64,000 nt of DNA from assembly GCF_000482325.1 (NCBI RefSeq), contig NZ_AXVA01000013.1, positions 124,001 through 188,000 on the forward strand. Reading direction: 5' to 3'. Within the stretch, counting starts at the first letter, position 1, and each line of letters starts with the position of its first letter. Positions 18,548 to 26,992 of this stretch are shown here, one piece after another. The notes beneath the pieces are model-generated. The model did not search any database, was not told the DNA's origin, and saw nothing but the letters and a program-made list of their open reading frames with translations. Made by a program: the position numbers and the translations under genes. The DNA comes from Bacillus sp. UNC438CL73TsuS30 (GTDB lineage Bacteria; Bacillota; Bacilli; Bacillales; Cytobacillaceae).

Positions 18548-20179
18548 CTATGCTTCCTCCTTCTCCGTCCTATCTTTTTGCAGCTGATCCTCAGGCATGG
18601 TAAAATGCGTATCCGCTAAAACCGTTTCCAATTCTCGTTTAAGACCGTACCAGTTTTTATTTGTATGGGCTGCAACCCATACCTCGCCATTTTTATGTTG
18701 AATCCAAATTCTACGATGATTCCAATAAGCGCCTTGGACAACCCCAATCATAAAAACAATACCGCCCAAGATGATGGCCCAAATCGTTAAATCCTTTCTA
18801 ACTGTTAAACCAGAAACATTTTTTGTCTCGATGCCTCTAAATGTCATTTTATACTTATTATTACCAAAAGGCTCAATATTTTGTCGGATTGCAACAAAAC
18901 TCGTTTCCCCTTTTGGTTTATCTGGTGCAATCATTCGAAACACAAATGCAGGATTGTTGGGAACTCTAGATTTCGTAGTAGGTTCTCCGCCTTTTTCAAA
19001 CTCAAAATCGGGAAAATAGCTTAGAATTTTCACAGAATACCCATTACCAAGATCATAAACAGGCTTCGGATTATAAAGATTGATTTTTAAATCCCCATAG
19101 GATTTTCCGGTCGTTTTATTCGTCAACGCAAAAGACATAGACTGTAGTTCATCAAGCTTGTAATCGACCTGATAGACTGAATACCCGTTAAAGGATAATG
19201 GATCATTAACACGAATACCATAGTCTTTAACCTTTTTAAGCTTAGGCTTTTCACCAGGAATGTTTTCGCCGACTCTTTCGTAGAGAACAACATTAGATTG
19301 ATAATTTTTAGCCACTTGGTTGACTCTATTAAGAGCCTGATCAAATTTTTTGTCTTTGTCCTTATCATATAGCTGTAAAATAAATTTTTCATTCCTCAGG
19401 TAGTATTTACCATCTGTTTCAGGAATGACAGCAGTTTCTCCTTCGCGAATCCACAAGGATTTATCAATATACATCCCAGGAACAAAACGAAGCATTGCAC
19501 CAATTAAAAAAATGATCAAACCTACATGGTTCACATACGGGCCCCAGCGGGAAAAACGACCCTTTTCCGCTAACAAATCCCCATTTTCTTCACGAACATG
19601 ATAACGCTTTGCCTTTAAATGTTCTTTTACCTTTGTGAAATCAGCTGTATGAATGGATATATTGACTCCGAAAACACGCTGACGATTTAAAAAACCTTCA
19701 TGTCTTGTAACATTTTGAGCTTTTAAAGCTTTATATAAAGGCACCACCCTGTCAAGACTGCAAATAACCAAGGAAATTCCAATCATCGCAATCAATAATA
19801 AATACCACCATGAACCATATAAATCATTAAAGCCAAGCTGGTAATATAATTTCCCCAACCAGCCATATTCCTTCTGATAATACTCGTCTGCAGGCATTAT
19901 TTGCGGTATATATTCTTCCTGTGGAAAAATAGTCCCTATTGCAGAGGCTATTAAGGTTATGACTATTAGCCACACCCCAACCTTTACAGAAGAGAAAAAA
20001 TTCCATATTTTATCAATAATGGTTTTATTATAGGTTTGTGAACGGCGTGCACTTCCCTCATAGCGCATGTCAACTAATTGTTTTTCTTTCTCCTGTTCAT
20101 CTAATACCTTTCCACACGCTTCACATAGCACGGTTCCATGGGGATTCACATGTCCACATTCACATTTTGCATCTTTCAT
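18548..20179 (-). CDS. resB: ResB, cytochrome c biogenesis protein
   Basis: A 543-residue System II protein, partner of ResC. The N-terminus carries a zinc-ribbon-like CxCGH...CxxCG (about residues 5-24), seen in Bacillus ResB. Three N-terminal transmembrane helices, a large extracytoplasmic domain and a C-terminal helix (about 465-490) follow. ATG 20179 (MKDAKCECGH) has GGGAG 8-9 bases upstream; the frame remains open six codons further up from a TTG. The gene starts 20 bases after the resA stop. Confidence 0.92.
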   Translation of the reverse strand: MKDAKCECGHVNPHGTVLCEACGKVLDEQEKEKQLVDMRYEGSARRSQTYNKTIIDKIWNFFSSVKVGVWLIVITLIASAIGTIFPQEEYIPQIMPADEYYQKEYGWLGKLYYQLGFNDLYGSWWYLLLIAMIGISLVICSLDRVVPLYKALKAQNVTRHEGFLNRQRVFGVNISIHTADFTKVKEHLKAKRYHVREENGDLLAEKGRFSRWGPYVNHVGLIIFLIGAMLRFVPGMYIDKSLWIREGETAVIPETDGKYYLRNEKFILQLYDKDKDKKFDQALNRVNQVAKNYQSNVVLYERVGENIPGEKPKLKKVKDYGIRVNDPLSFNGYSVYQVDYKLDELQSMSFALTNKTTGKSYGDLKINLYNPKPVYDLGNGYSVKILSYFPDFEFEKGGEPTTKSRVPNNPAFVFRMIAPDKPKGETSFVAIRQNIEPFGNNKYKMTFRGIETKNVSGLTVRKDLTIWAIILGGIVFMIGVVQGAYWNHRRIWIQHKNGEVWVAAHTNKNWYGLKRELETVLADTHFTMPEDQLQKDRTEKEEA

Positions 20180-20199
20180 GATAAAAACTCCCAACAACC

Positions 20200-20724
20200 T
20201 TAAGGTTTAATTTTCTCCATAAATTCCCTTACCCTGTCTTCCGTTAATTGACCAGTAAAATATTTAACTACATTGCCATTTTTATCAATTAAAAATGTCG
20301 CTGGAAGCGGATCAATACCATAGACATTCATCACTTGTTTATCCTTATCAATGACAATTGGAAAATCAAGACTATAGCGGTCCACAAATTGGTTAACGGC
20401 AATATTTGACTCGTTAATATCAACCGCGAGAACCTGCACACCTTTATCTTTAAATTGCTGGTATTGATTATTTATGTAAGGCATTTCTTTTTCACAAGGT
20501 TTGCACCAAGTTCCCCAGAAATTTAGAAATACTCCCTGTCCTTTATAATCGGATAAACGATGCTTTTTCCCCTGCATATCGGTTAAAACAAAATCCGGTG
20601 CCGGTTTTCCGATTGCTACTTTTTGCTGATCATCCTTAGTTAAATTTTGATATAGCGTATAAGCAACAGCTAACCCAAGTACAAGCAGTATAATCGTTCT
20701 CATCACTAAACGCCGTTTTTTCAT
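20200..20724 (-). CDS. resA: ResA, thiol-disulfide oxidoreductase
   Basis: A 174-residue membrane-anchored thioredoxin-like protein: N-terminal anchor (about residues 8-26), the AhpC/TSA-like PAPDFVLTDMQGKKHRL region and the active site WGTWCKPCEKEMP with CxxC. It reduces the haem-binding cysteines of apocytochrome c outside the membrane so that ResB/ResC can attach haem. The start ATG 20724 follows GAGGGG. It is the first gene of resABC, behind rluB. Confidence 0.95.
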   Translation of the reverse strand: MKKRRLVMRTIILLVLGLAVAYTLYQNLTKDDQQKVAIGKPAPDFVLTDMQGKKHRLSDYKGQGVFLNFWGTWCKPCEKEMPYINNQYQQFKDKGVQVLAVDINESNIAVNQFVDRYSLDFPIVIDKDKQVMNVYGIDPLPATFLIDKNGNVVKYFTGQLTEDRVREFMEKIKP

Positions 20725-20824
20725 TTATACCCCTCCAGAAAACCCCTTTTGACACAGTTTGTCTAAATTATACCATTTTCCAACACCGCCATATTATTAA
20801 CAAAAACGGGCAAATGTGAAACTT

Positions 20825-21562
20825 CTATGAATTTTTTTTTGTAGATTCCATCGCAAGTGCTCTTAACTGCTTAACTTCATGCGGAGTTAATTCTCTTGCA
20901 TCACCAGCACTTAGTCCATTTAATGTTAGAAAGCCATAACGTTCACGCTTCAATTTTAGTACCTCATGGCCAATGGCTTCGAACATTCTTTTAACTTGGC
21001 GGTTTCTGCCTTCATGGATAATAATTTCAACAATAGCGGTTTGTTTTTTCTTATCCAATGAGAGCATTTTTACCTTTGCAGGAGCGGTTTTTCCATCCTC
21101 AAGCCGAATGCCCTTTTCCAATTTTCTTAAACTTTCTTTTTGGGGAATCCCTTTTACTTTTGCAACATATACTTTTTCAATTTCATTCCTCGGATGCATC
21201 AATAAATTAGCAAATTCCCCATCATTCGTCATTAGTAAAAGACCAGATGTATCATAATCTAACCGCCCGACAGGATAAACTCTTTCTTTAAATTCTGAAA
21301 AGAAATCGGTAACCACTTTCCTTCCTTTATCATCACTTACGCTTGAGATTACTCCGCGCGGTTTGTACAATAGAAAATAAACTGGTACTTCGCGTTCAAT
21401 CGGTATTTCATTAACTTCTACTTTATCGTTTGCTGAGACCTTTATACCAAGCTCGGTAACAATTTTACCATTTACCTTCACTTTTCCTTCTTTGATTAAT
21501 TCTTCGGATTTTCTTCTTGATGCAATGCCTGCTGCGGCCATTACTTTTTGCAATCGTTCCAT
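20825..21562 (-). CDS. rluB: 23S rRNA pseudouridine synthase RluB
   Basis: A 245-residue RsuA/RluB-type enzyme. An N-terminal S4 RNA-binding domain (MERLQKVMAAAGIASRRKSE) precedes the catalytic domain with GRLDYDTSGLLLMTNDG, where Asp is the nucleophile, and the RNRQVKRMFEAIGH motif. It converts uridines to pseudouridine in helix 93 region of 23S rRNA in B. subtilis. ATG 21562 follows GAGGTGA; a further 12 codons upstream are open but begin without a ribosome site. Confidence 0.93.
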   Translation of the reverse strand: MERLQKVMAAAGIASRRKSEELIKEGKVKVNGKIVTELGIKVSANDKVEVNEIPIEREVPVYFLLYKPRGVISSVSDDKGRKVVTDFFSEFKERVYPVGRLDYDTSGLLLMTNDGEFANLLMHPRNEIEKVYVAKVKGIPQKESLRKLEKGIRLEDGKTAPAKVKMLSLDKKKQTAIVEIIIHEGRNRQVKRMFEAIGHEVLKLKRERYGFLTLNGLSAGDARELTPHEVKQLRALAMESTKKNS

Positions 21563-21618
21563 TTTATATTTCACCTCGGGGATTTTTCTTTTAAACATTG
21601 GCTGTATTAAATTAGCCT

Positions 21619-21640
21619 GTTGATTTCCGCTCCAATCAAC
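21619..21640. repeat. Collapsed remnant of repeat family A
   Basis: The sequence GTTGATTTCCGCTCCA joined to AATCAAC is exactly the left end plus right end of family A fused at their shared TTCCGCTCCA. It lies in the 262-base gap between rluB and spmB. Otherwise this gap holds only the spmB terminator. Confidence 0.7.
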
Positions 21641-21767
21641 TGGGTTAAAAAATCAACATTGTCCTTTAACACAGCCAAAACATTAAATAAGAAAACAATT
21701 AGTTTTATTCCATCCTAATGAATTATGACATAACTTCGACATTTTTCAAAGCTAATGATATACCAAA

Positions 21768-21810
21768 ATAAAGAAAGCAAGCTCCTCTCGCAGGAACTTG
21801 CTTTCTTTAT
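21768..21810 (-). terminator. Terminator of dacB-spmA-spmB
   Basis: An AAAGAAAGCAAG/CTTGCTTTCTTT stem with a 15-base loop, 14 bases past the spmB stop. A/T tracts flank both sides. Confidence 0.8.
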
Positions 21811-21823
21811 TTTTATTTTATTC

Positions 21824-22360
21824 CTATTTTGCTCCAAAAACAAAAGCAACAACAATGATCGCGACAACTATTCCAACGATATCCGCTAATAGGCCCACCT
21901 TTAAGGCATCACCCATTTTTTTAATCCCAACCGCACCGAAATAGACGGTTAAAACGTAAAAAGTAGTATCCGTACTTCCTTGCAAGACAGATGCCAGCCT
22001 GCCAATAAAGGAATCAGGACCGTAGACTTTAATCAAATCACTTGTCATTCCCAGTGCTGCTGTTCCGGAAATGGGTCTGATAAACAATAAGGGGACAATC
22101 TCAGCAGGAATTCCGATTGCTTCCATTGCCGGTCGAATCCATTTCATTAAGGCATCCAGTGCACCTGATGCCCGGAATACCGTAATGGCAACGAGCATCC
22201 CTACGAGGAAAGGAATAATTGAAACTGCAATTTTGATTCCTTCCTTTCCCCCTTCTACAAAGCTTTCATAGGTAGGAACCTGTTTGAATGTTGCATATAG
22301 TAAAATAAAACCTATTAAAATAGGAATAAAACCAAGAGAGATACCCGAGATCAGCTCCAT
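21824..22360 (-). CDS. spmB: Spore maturation protein SpmB
   Basis: A 178-residue integral membrane protein with a nucleoside-transporter-like gate domain (IIPFLVGMLVAITVFRASGALD, quoted in part) and conserved PTYESFVEGGKEG. With SpmA it is needed for proper dehydration of the spore core in B. subtilis. I chose the ATG at 22360 because it gives the family's usual length (178) and begins 7 bases after the spmA stop; the frame extends 16 codons further up into spmA. Confidence 0.92.
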   Translation of the reverse strand: MELISGISLGFIPILIGFILLYATFKQVPTYESFVEGGKEGIKIAVSIIPFLVGMLVAITVFRASGALDALMKWIRPAMEAIGIPAEIVPLLFIRPISGTAALGMTSDLIKVYGPDSFIGRLASVLQGSTDTTFYVLTVYFGAVGIKKMGDALKVGLLADIVGIVVAIIVVAFVFGAK

Positions 22361-22367
22361 GTCCTTT

Positions 22368-22955
22368 TCATCCTTTTCGGCTTCTTCGATAATAAAAATA
22401 ACGGTCAATCAGGATTGCACCTAATGCTGACAGAATAGTGGCAATTAATGTTGGAACAACTATTTCCGTAGGGGATGCTGAGTTGTAGGTCATTCTGATG
22501 GCAATAACTGTGGTGGGTATAATCGTGATACTTGCTGTATTTATTGCTAAAAAGGTAACCATAGACCTGCTGGCTGAATTCTTGCCGCCATTTAATTTCT
22601 TTAGCTCTTCCATTGCTTTAATTCCAAGGGGAGTGGCCGCATTTCCCAGTCCAAACATATTGGAAATCATATTGGACAATATATATCCCATCGCTGGGTG
22701 ATTAACTGGAACCTCGGGAAACAAGCGTTTTACCAACGGCCGGAATAATTTAGAAAGCTTCTCTAGAAGTCCTGCTTCTTGAGCAATCCGCATCATTCCG
22801 AGCCAAAACACGAGGATACTAATTAGACCAATACAAAGAGTGACAGCATCTTGCGCACCTGAAAAGATCGCCTTATTTACATCTTCCATTTTCCCGTTGA
22901 CCAAAGCAAACACAATACCAATGATGGTCATACCAACCCATATATAATTAACCAT
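22368..22955 (-). CDS. spmA: Spore maturation protein SpmA
   Basis: A 195-residue membrane protein, SpmB's partner, with several hydrophobic helices and the conserved stretches PAMGYILSNMISNMFGLGNAATPLG (quoted in part) and NTASITIIPTTVIAIR. Its ATG overlaps the dacB end by 8 bases, so dacB-spmA-spmB form one operon, driven by SigE in B. subtilis and active in the mother cell. SpmAB may transport a small molecule across the forespore envelope, but this has not been proved. Confidence 0.93.
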   Translation of the reverse strand: MVNYIWVGMTIIGIVFALVNGKMEDVNKAIFSGAQDAVTLCIGLISILVFWLGMMRIAQEAGLLEKLSKLFRPLVKRLFPEVPVNHPAMGYILSNMISNMFGLGNAATPLGIKAMEELKKLNGGKNSASRSMVTFLAINTASITIIPTTVIAIRMTYNSASPTEIVVPTLIATILSALGAILIDRYFYYRRSRKG

Positions 22956-24090
22956 TTGTTTTCACACCAATAATCGAGAGAAAGATTTCTTTTACAAACT
23001 CGAATAATCCATCCTTATTAACCTTGATACCCTTATAATAGATTGGTACTTCTTTCACAACCTTGCCATCCAAAAAAACCATCGCTTTACCAACCTTCCT
23101 GGTTTTCTTCGAATCTCCCCATTTTTTAGATGGCTTGTTCAATTTATATTTAACACTAAATAAATCCATTTCTTCACTTGTAGCTGGATAGACAACTGAA
23201 TTTTTTATATACAAATGGTTCTTATAGATTTTATTAGTAGAAATATCAAGCTTTCCTTTAGGGATAACCTCTGTCATATCAAAGCCTTTAAAACCACTTT
23301 CATACATGGCGATATGATCGTCCCAGTCATTTGAGTCATTCAATGTTACTGCAATGAGGTCCATATCTCCTTTAGTTGCTGATGTAACGAGCGTTCTTTT
23401 CGCGAGCTTTGTATACCCGGTTTTTCCGCCTGTGCAATATTTATATTTTGTTAACAAACGATTTTTATTTTTCCATACGCGGTCCCAATCTTCTGTTGGA
23501 TTTGGCGCCCGATGTACCTTTGTACCGGAAATTTCTCTGAACTGTTTATTGTTCATTGCGTAGCGCATAAGCAACGCCATATCGTAGGCAGATGAATAAT
23601 GTTCTGGAGAATTATCGAGTCCATGTGGATTCGAAAAATGGGAATCATACATGCCGATTTCTCTTGCTTTTTCGTTCATTAAGAGTGAAAAGCCTTCAAC
23701 GCTCCCACCGACATTCTCTGCAATCGCTACAGCTGTGTCATTCCCGGACCTAAGCATTAAACCATAGACTAAATCCTTTAATTTTATTTTTTCGCCCGGT
23801 TTTAGGTAAACAGATGATCCTTCTGTCCTGACAGCCTGATCACTTATCTTCACATATTTATTCATTTTTCCTGATTCAATCGCTAGAATCGCCGTCATTA
23901 TCTTGGTTATACTGGCAATCCTTCTCTTTGTGTGTGCATCCTTTTCATAAAGGACTCGGCCCGTTTTTTGTTCCATTAAAATCGCACTGGCAGCACCTAC
24001 GGAAACGGAAGCATCCACCTTTTGAGGAATGTTAGCAATGAATAGTGTGACCACGAGGGAAAAAATAACTAGCTTCCATATCATTCTCAT
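22948..24090 (-). CDS. dacB: Sporulation D-alanyl-D-alanine carboxypeptidase DacB (PBP5*)
   Basis: A 380-residue secreted low-molecular-weight penicillin-binding protein. Signal peptide about residues 1-27 (IANIPQKVDASVS); active-site motifs SITK (Ser nucleophile), SGND and KTGYT; a C-terminal domain with a final amphipathic helix for membrane association (FEFVKEIFLSIIGV). It trims stem peptides and sets the cross-linking level of spore cortex. The context with spmA/spmB identifies DacB rather than DacA. A repeat element fills much of the upstream gap. Confidence 0.93.
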   Translation of the reverse strand: MRMIWKLVIFSLVVTLFIANIPQKVDASVSVGAASAILMEQKTGRVLYEKDAHTKRRIASITKIMTAILAIESGKMNKYVKISDQAVRTEGSSVYLKPGEKIKLKDLVYGLMLRSGNDTAVAIAENVGGSVEGFSLLMNEKAREIGMYDSHFSNPHGLDNSPEHYSSAYDMALLMRYAMNNKQFREISGTKVHRAPNPTEDWDRVWKNKNRLLTKYKYCTGGKTGYTKLAKRTLVTSATKGDMDLIAVTLNDSNDWDDHIAMYESGFKGFDMTEVIPKGKLDISTNKIYKNHLYIKNSVVYPATSEEMDLFSVKYKLNKPSKKWGDSKKTRKVGKAMVFLDGKVVKEVPIYYKGIKVNKDGLFEFVKEIFLSIIGVKTNG

Positions 24091-24148
24091 TAGATTTACC
24101 TCGTCCCCTTCTGAATCAAAAATTATATCCCTTGAACTTTGAGAACTG

Positions 24149-24266
24149 TCCAGCTCCAGCGCCTAGCCCCTCTAGGTTGCTTCGGTCCTGCCAATGAAGT
24201 CAAAGAACGACTTCACTGTCAGGCCCTCCAGCACTTGCCTTAGGCTGATCAAGGCGCTTCCGCTTT
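24149..24266. repeat. Dispersed repeat family B, long form
   Basis: In the 277-base gap upstream of dacB an element begins TCCAGCTCCAGCGCCTAG and ends TGATCAAGGCGCTTCCG. The middle contains the GAAGTC/GACTTC hairpin (about 24196-24215). The same two ends, with a shorter middle, recur at 49797-49858. No coding capacity is present. Confidence 0.75.
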
Positions 24267-24319
24267 TCCTTATTTCTTTTACAATTTTATGCAGGACAAG
24301 GCTTGTTATGCATTAATGA

Positions 24320-24360
24320 GAAAAAAAACGAAAGCAATCGCTGGATTAAGCGATTGCTTC
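24320..24360 (-). terminator. Terminator after the superoxide dismutase gene
   Basis: An AAGCAATCGCT/AGCGATTGCTT stem with a 6-base loop followed by a long T run on the minus strand, 8 bases past the stop. Confidence 0.9.
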
Positions 24361-24367
24361 CTATAAA

Positions 24368-25270
24368 TTAAATTGCTGTCCATTTAATATCTGCCGCTTT
24401 TTCGAAGCGCATTCCTACATCATGCCAGTTTACGATGTTCCACCAGTTTTCCACATACTCAGCACGATTATTTTTATACTGTAGATAATATGCATGCTCC
24501 CATACATCAAGAACGAGCAATGGAATGGTATTCCATTGAGTTAACAGCATGTGTCTCTCTGTTTGCAGTACTTCGAGATGCCTTGCCATCGGGGACCAAA
24601 CGAGCAAGGCCCAACCTGATCCCTCAACCTGTTTTGCTGCCTCGCTAAAATGTTTCTGGAAGCTTGAAAAACTCCCAAAATAGTTCTCAATCTCGTCCTT
24701 TAGAGGGCCCTGTGGTGTACCTCCACCATTCGGGCTCATATTCTTCCAAAAAATCGCATGAAGATAATGCCCCGAACCATGAAAGGCAAGTTCTCTTGAC
24801 CAATGCTTAATTAGAGAAAACTCATTGCTTTCCCGCGCTTTTTTTAGGTTTAATTCAGCGTTATTTAAGCCATTCACATATGATAGATGATGCTTTCCAT
24901 GATGCAGCCTCATAATCTCTTCAGAAATGTATGGCTCAAGTGCATTATAGGGGAAGGACAGTTCCGGAAGTGAATGGCCTCCAGGAGCGAGTGACTTCTC
25001 TAATAACCAAATATTTCCGACATCTTGTTTTCTTTGAAAATAACTTTCCAATTGTTCATGAATCGACTCAGCCTTCGACTGTAAACTAAGTAATTCAGCA
25101 TCCGATAACTCCCGATTTGTATTCTCGATTAAATCACTAAATTCATCAAGATTCTTCCATAAGTCTGAATCGGCTTCAACCTTTTCCATTTCTAAAAAAT
25201 CTCTCATTTGCTCATTCCATTGAAAGAGCTCATTTACATATTTTCTAAATTTGCTCACGGTCTCCCTCAT
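24368..25270 (-). CDS. Fe/Mn superoxide dismutase with N-terminal extension
   Basis: A 300-residue protein: an N-terminal helical, acidic extension of about 95 residues, then a full Fe/Mn-SOD (about 200 residues). Metal ligands are visible: His in RLHHGKHH, His in GSGHYLHAIFWKNMSP, and Asp/His in LDVWEHAYYLQYKNNR. It dismutates superoxide to peroxide and oxygen. The extended form resembles B. subtilis SodF (about 280 residues). ATG 25270 is used, but no clear ribosome box precedes it; a GTG four codons in is very close to GGGAG. It stands between dacB and ypuI with its own terminator. Confidence 0.85.
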   Translation of the reverse strand: MRETVSKFRKYVNELFQWNEQMRDFLEMEKVEADSDLWKNLDEFSDLIENTNRELSDAELLSLQSKAESIHEQLESYFQRKQDVGNIWLLEKSLAPGGHSLPELSFPYNALEPYISEEIMRLHHGKHHLSYVNGLNNAELNLKKARESNEFSLIKHWSRELAFHGSGHYLHAIFWKNMSPNGGGTPQGPLKDEIENYFGSFSSFQKHFSEAAKQVEGSGWALLVWSPMARHLEVLQTERHMLLTQWNTIPLLVLDVWEHAYYLQYKNNRAEYVENWWNIVNWHDVGMRFEKAADIKWTAI

Positions 25271-25341
25271 TTCAAACAGATCATTTATAGAATCGAACCA
25301 AAGTCTATCTAAATGGTATGTTCCGAAACTCTTAATAATGC

Positions 25342-25383
25342 AAAAAAGGCTATTCCTAAATTAAATAAGGAATAACCTTTTCT
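25342..25383 (-). terminator. Terminator after ypuI
   Basis: An AAGG-TATTCCT/AGGAATA-CCTT hairpin with one unpaired base per arm, followed by TTTTTT on the minus strand. Confidence 0.8.
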
Positions 25384-25384
25384 T

Positions 25385-25873
25385 TTATTTAGACTGGGCC
25401 ATTTTTGTACGGTAATCTGTTTCGTAAAATTCTAATTCTTCTCGAATCCGTTGGAACTCGCCTTCTAAACCTTTAATTAGATTTTGAATGGTTTCCGGTA
25501 CGGGTTGATAATATTTAATTGAATTTTTTCCTGTATACGCAGATCTGCTGTCCTCATACCATGCATCGTTTTTTGGAGAAAAGAATTCTTCAATGCATTG
25601 ATGATAAATACGGTACAATGTTTTTTCTGCTGCAGCCTTTTGAAACGGCTCACTTTGAAGGATTAACGCACATGTCTCGATGCTTTCCTCACTGTAGACG
25701 AGCAGTTTCCGCATATTTGAAACAATTAATTTAAGGTAATTTCGTTTTTCCTCAGTTTCAGGATTTAATTGTGAAATTGTTGTTTCATTTAAGAAACCTT
25801 CCAGTGTCTGGATAGTCTCTTTTAAAAACCCCTTGACATCATTAAGTTGTGATTCTACTAAAGTATTCCCCAT
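25385..25873 (-). CDS. ypuI: YpuI family protein (DUF3907)
   Basis: A 162-residue soluble protein, mostly helical. The conserved block SEPFQKAAAEKTLYRIYHQCIEEFF-like (quoted in part) and RSAYTGKNSIKY match YpuI of B. subtilis, a protein without known function that sits beside scpB in Bacillus. ATG 25873 follows GGGGGTG. It is transcribed towards its terminator just ahead of the dismutase gene. No catalytic motif is visible. Confidence 0.8.
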   Translation of the reverse strand: MGNTLVESQLNDVKGFLKETIQTLEGFLNETTISQLNPETEEKRNYLKLIVSNMRKLLVYSEESIETCALILQSEPFQKAAAEKTLYRIYHQCIEEFFSPKNDAWYEDSRSAYTGKNSIKYYQPVPETIQNLIKGLEGEFQRIREELEFYETDYRTKMAQSK

Positions 25874-25905
25874 ATTTACACCCCCGGATTTAGTCCAATC
25901 TAATA

Positions 25906-26313
25906 TTATTTTGGCTGCATTATAAAAGCAAGCGGTGATTTTAATTCATAACTTTTGTTTTGTTTAAGGGATTGAAAAATGTCAGGCAGCTTATTAAAAT
26001 CAATATCCTGGAAATAGGCTGCAAACTCATGCTTAGAATTAATGTATACACGTTTACGATGGCGCAGTCCTGGATTTTTAATTAAGCAAACAAGGGCAAC
26101 AATGTCCTTGAATTCTACTTCATCAAAAATTGGGTCCTGTTGATAGGGAGTGAATTCATTGAACATTTCATCAAAGTACCTTAGATAGAGAACGTGTAGG
26201 GTTTTTTCCTCTCCTTCATCCTCAAAAGTTACTTCACTTCTGTTAAAGAAATCTTCAGAGGTATTTGATTTTTCCTTCTCTAATTCATACCCGCTGCATT
26301 GATTAATTAGCAC
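25906..26313 (-). CDS. Hypothetical protein between scpB and ypuI
   Basis: I do not recognise this gene. The product is a 135-residue soluble, acidic protein without membrane segment or signal; FTPYQQDPIFDEVEFKDIVALV lies mid-protein (quoted in part) and a basic patch RHRKRVYI follows. GTG 26313 is chosen because TAGGAGTGGG lies about 8 bases upstream; an in-frame TTG at 26334 lies ahead of that box. It is preceded by scpB and followed by ypuI on the same strand, 32 bases away, so may be cotranscribed with ypuI. Confidence 0.7.
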   Translation of the reverse strand: MLINQCSGYELEKEKSNTSEDFFNRSEVTFEDEGEEKTLHVLYLRYFDEMFNEFTPYQQDPIFDEVEFKDIVALVCLIKNPGLRHRKRVYINSKHEFAAYFQDIDFNKLPDIFQSLKQNKSYELKSPLAFIMQPK

Positions 26314-26404
26314 CTTAATCCCACTCCTAAACAATAAGAAATTAATGAAATTTGAAAGCTATTTCTATTTTAACATAAATATTCCTTTATGTTTCCTATT
26401 TATT

Positions 26405-26992
26405 CTATGATTCAAGTGTTTCTTGAAACTTCTCAAAAAACAAATCCGCTTCCTCTTGGACATAGTCTTCTTCTGCTTTTTCTGGAAGCTTTGGTAATTC
26501 CTTAAGACTCTTTAAACCAAAATAGTCGAGAAATTCCTTCGTCGTTCCATATAATATGGCTCTGCCTGTACCTTCTGCACGTCCTACTTCTTTAATAAGT
26601 GCCTTTGACACAAGTGTATGAAGCGGTCTCTCTGTTTTTACCCCACGAATTTCTTCGATTTCAGCACGGGTTATCGGTTGTTTATAGGCAATAATTGCAA
26701 GTGTTTCTAATGCTGCCTGTGATAGCGCGGACGTATTTGGGGAGTCAACCAATTTTTTTAAATATAAGGCATTTTCTTTCTTGGTAGCAAGCTGAAACGT
26801 TCCTGCAAGCTGTACAATCGTAACTCCTCTTTGTTCGTTACGCTCATATTCTTGGATCGACTCTTCTATTATTTCACCGGCCTTTAGCTCGTCCACCTCT
26901 AAAACCTCGGCAATTTGTTTTAATGTCAGTCCCTCATCACCGGCTGCAAACAATAGACTTTCTAAAATACTGCTCCAATTAATGATTTCCAA
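26405..26992 (-). CDS. scpB: Segregation and condensation protein ScpB
   Basis: A 195-residue subunit of the SMC-ScpAB condensin. Tandem winged-helix folds with the conserved segment [28 protein letters not shown] (quoted partly) are seen. ScpB dimers bind ScpA and regulate the SMC ATPase in chromosome compaction and segregation. The start is TTG 26992 behind AAGGAAGAG; it overlaps scpA by 14 bases. The C-terminus is acidic and variable, as usual. Confidence 0.95.
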   Translation of the reverse strand: MEIINWSSILESLLFAAGDEGLTLKQIAEVLEVDELKAGEIIEESIQEYERNEQRGVTIVQLAGTFQLATKKENALYLKKLVDSPNTSALSQAALETLAIIAYKQPITRAEIEEIRGVKTERPLHTLVSKALIKEVGRAEGTGRAILYGTTKEFLDYFGLKSLKELPKLPEKAEEDYVQEEADLFFEKFQETLES

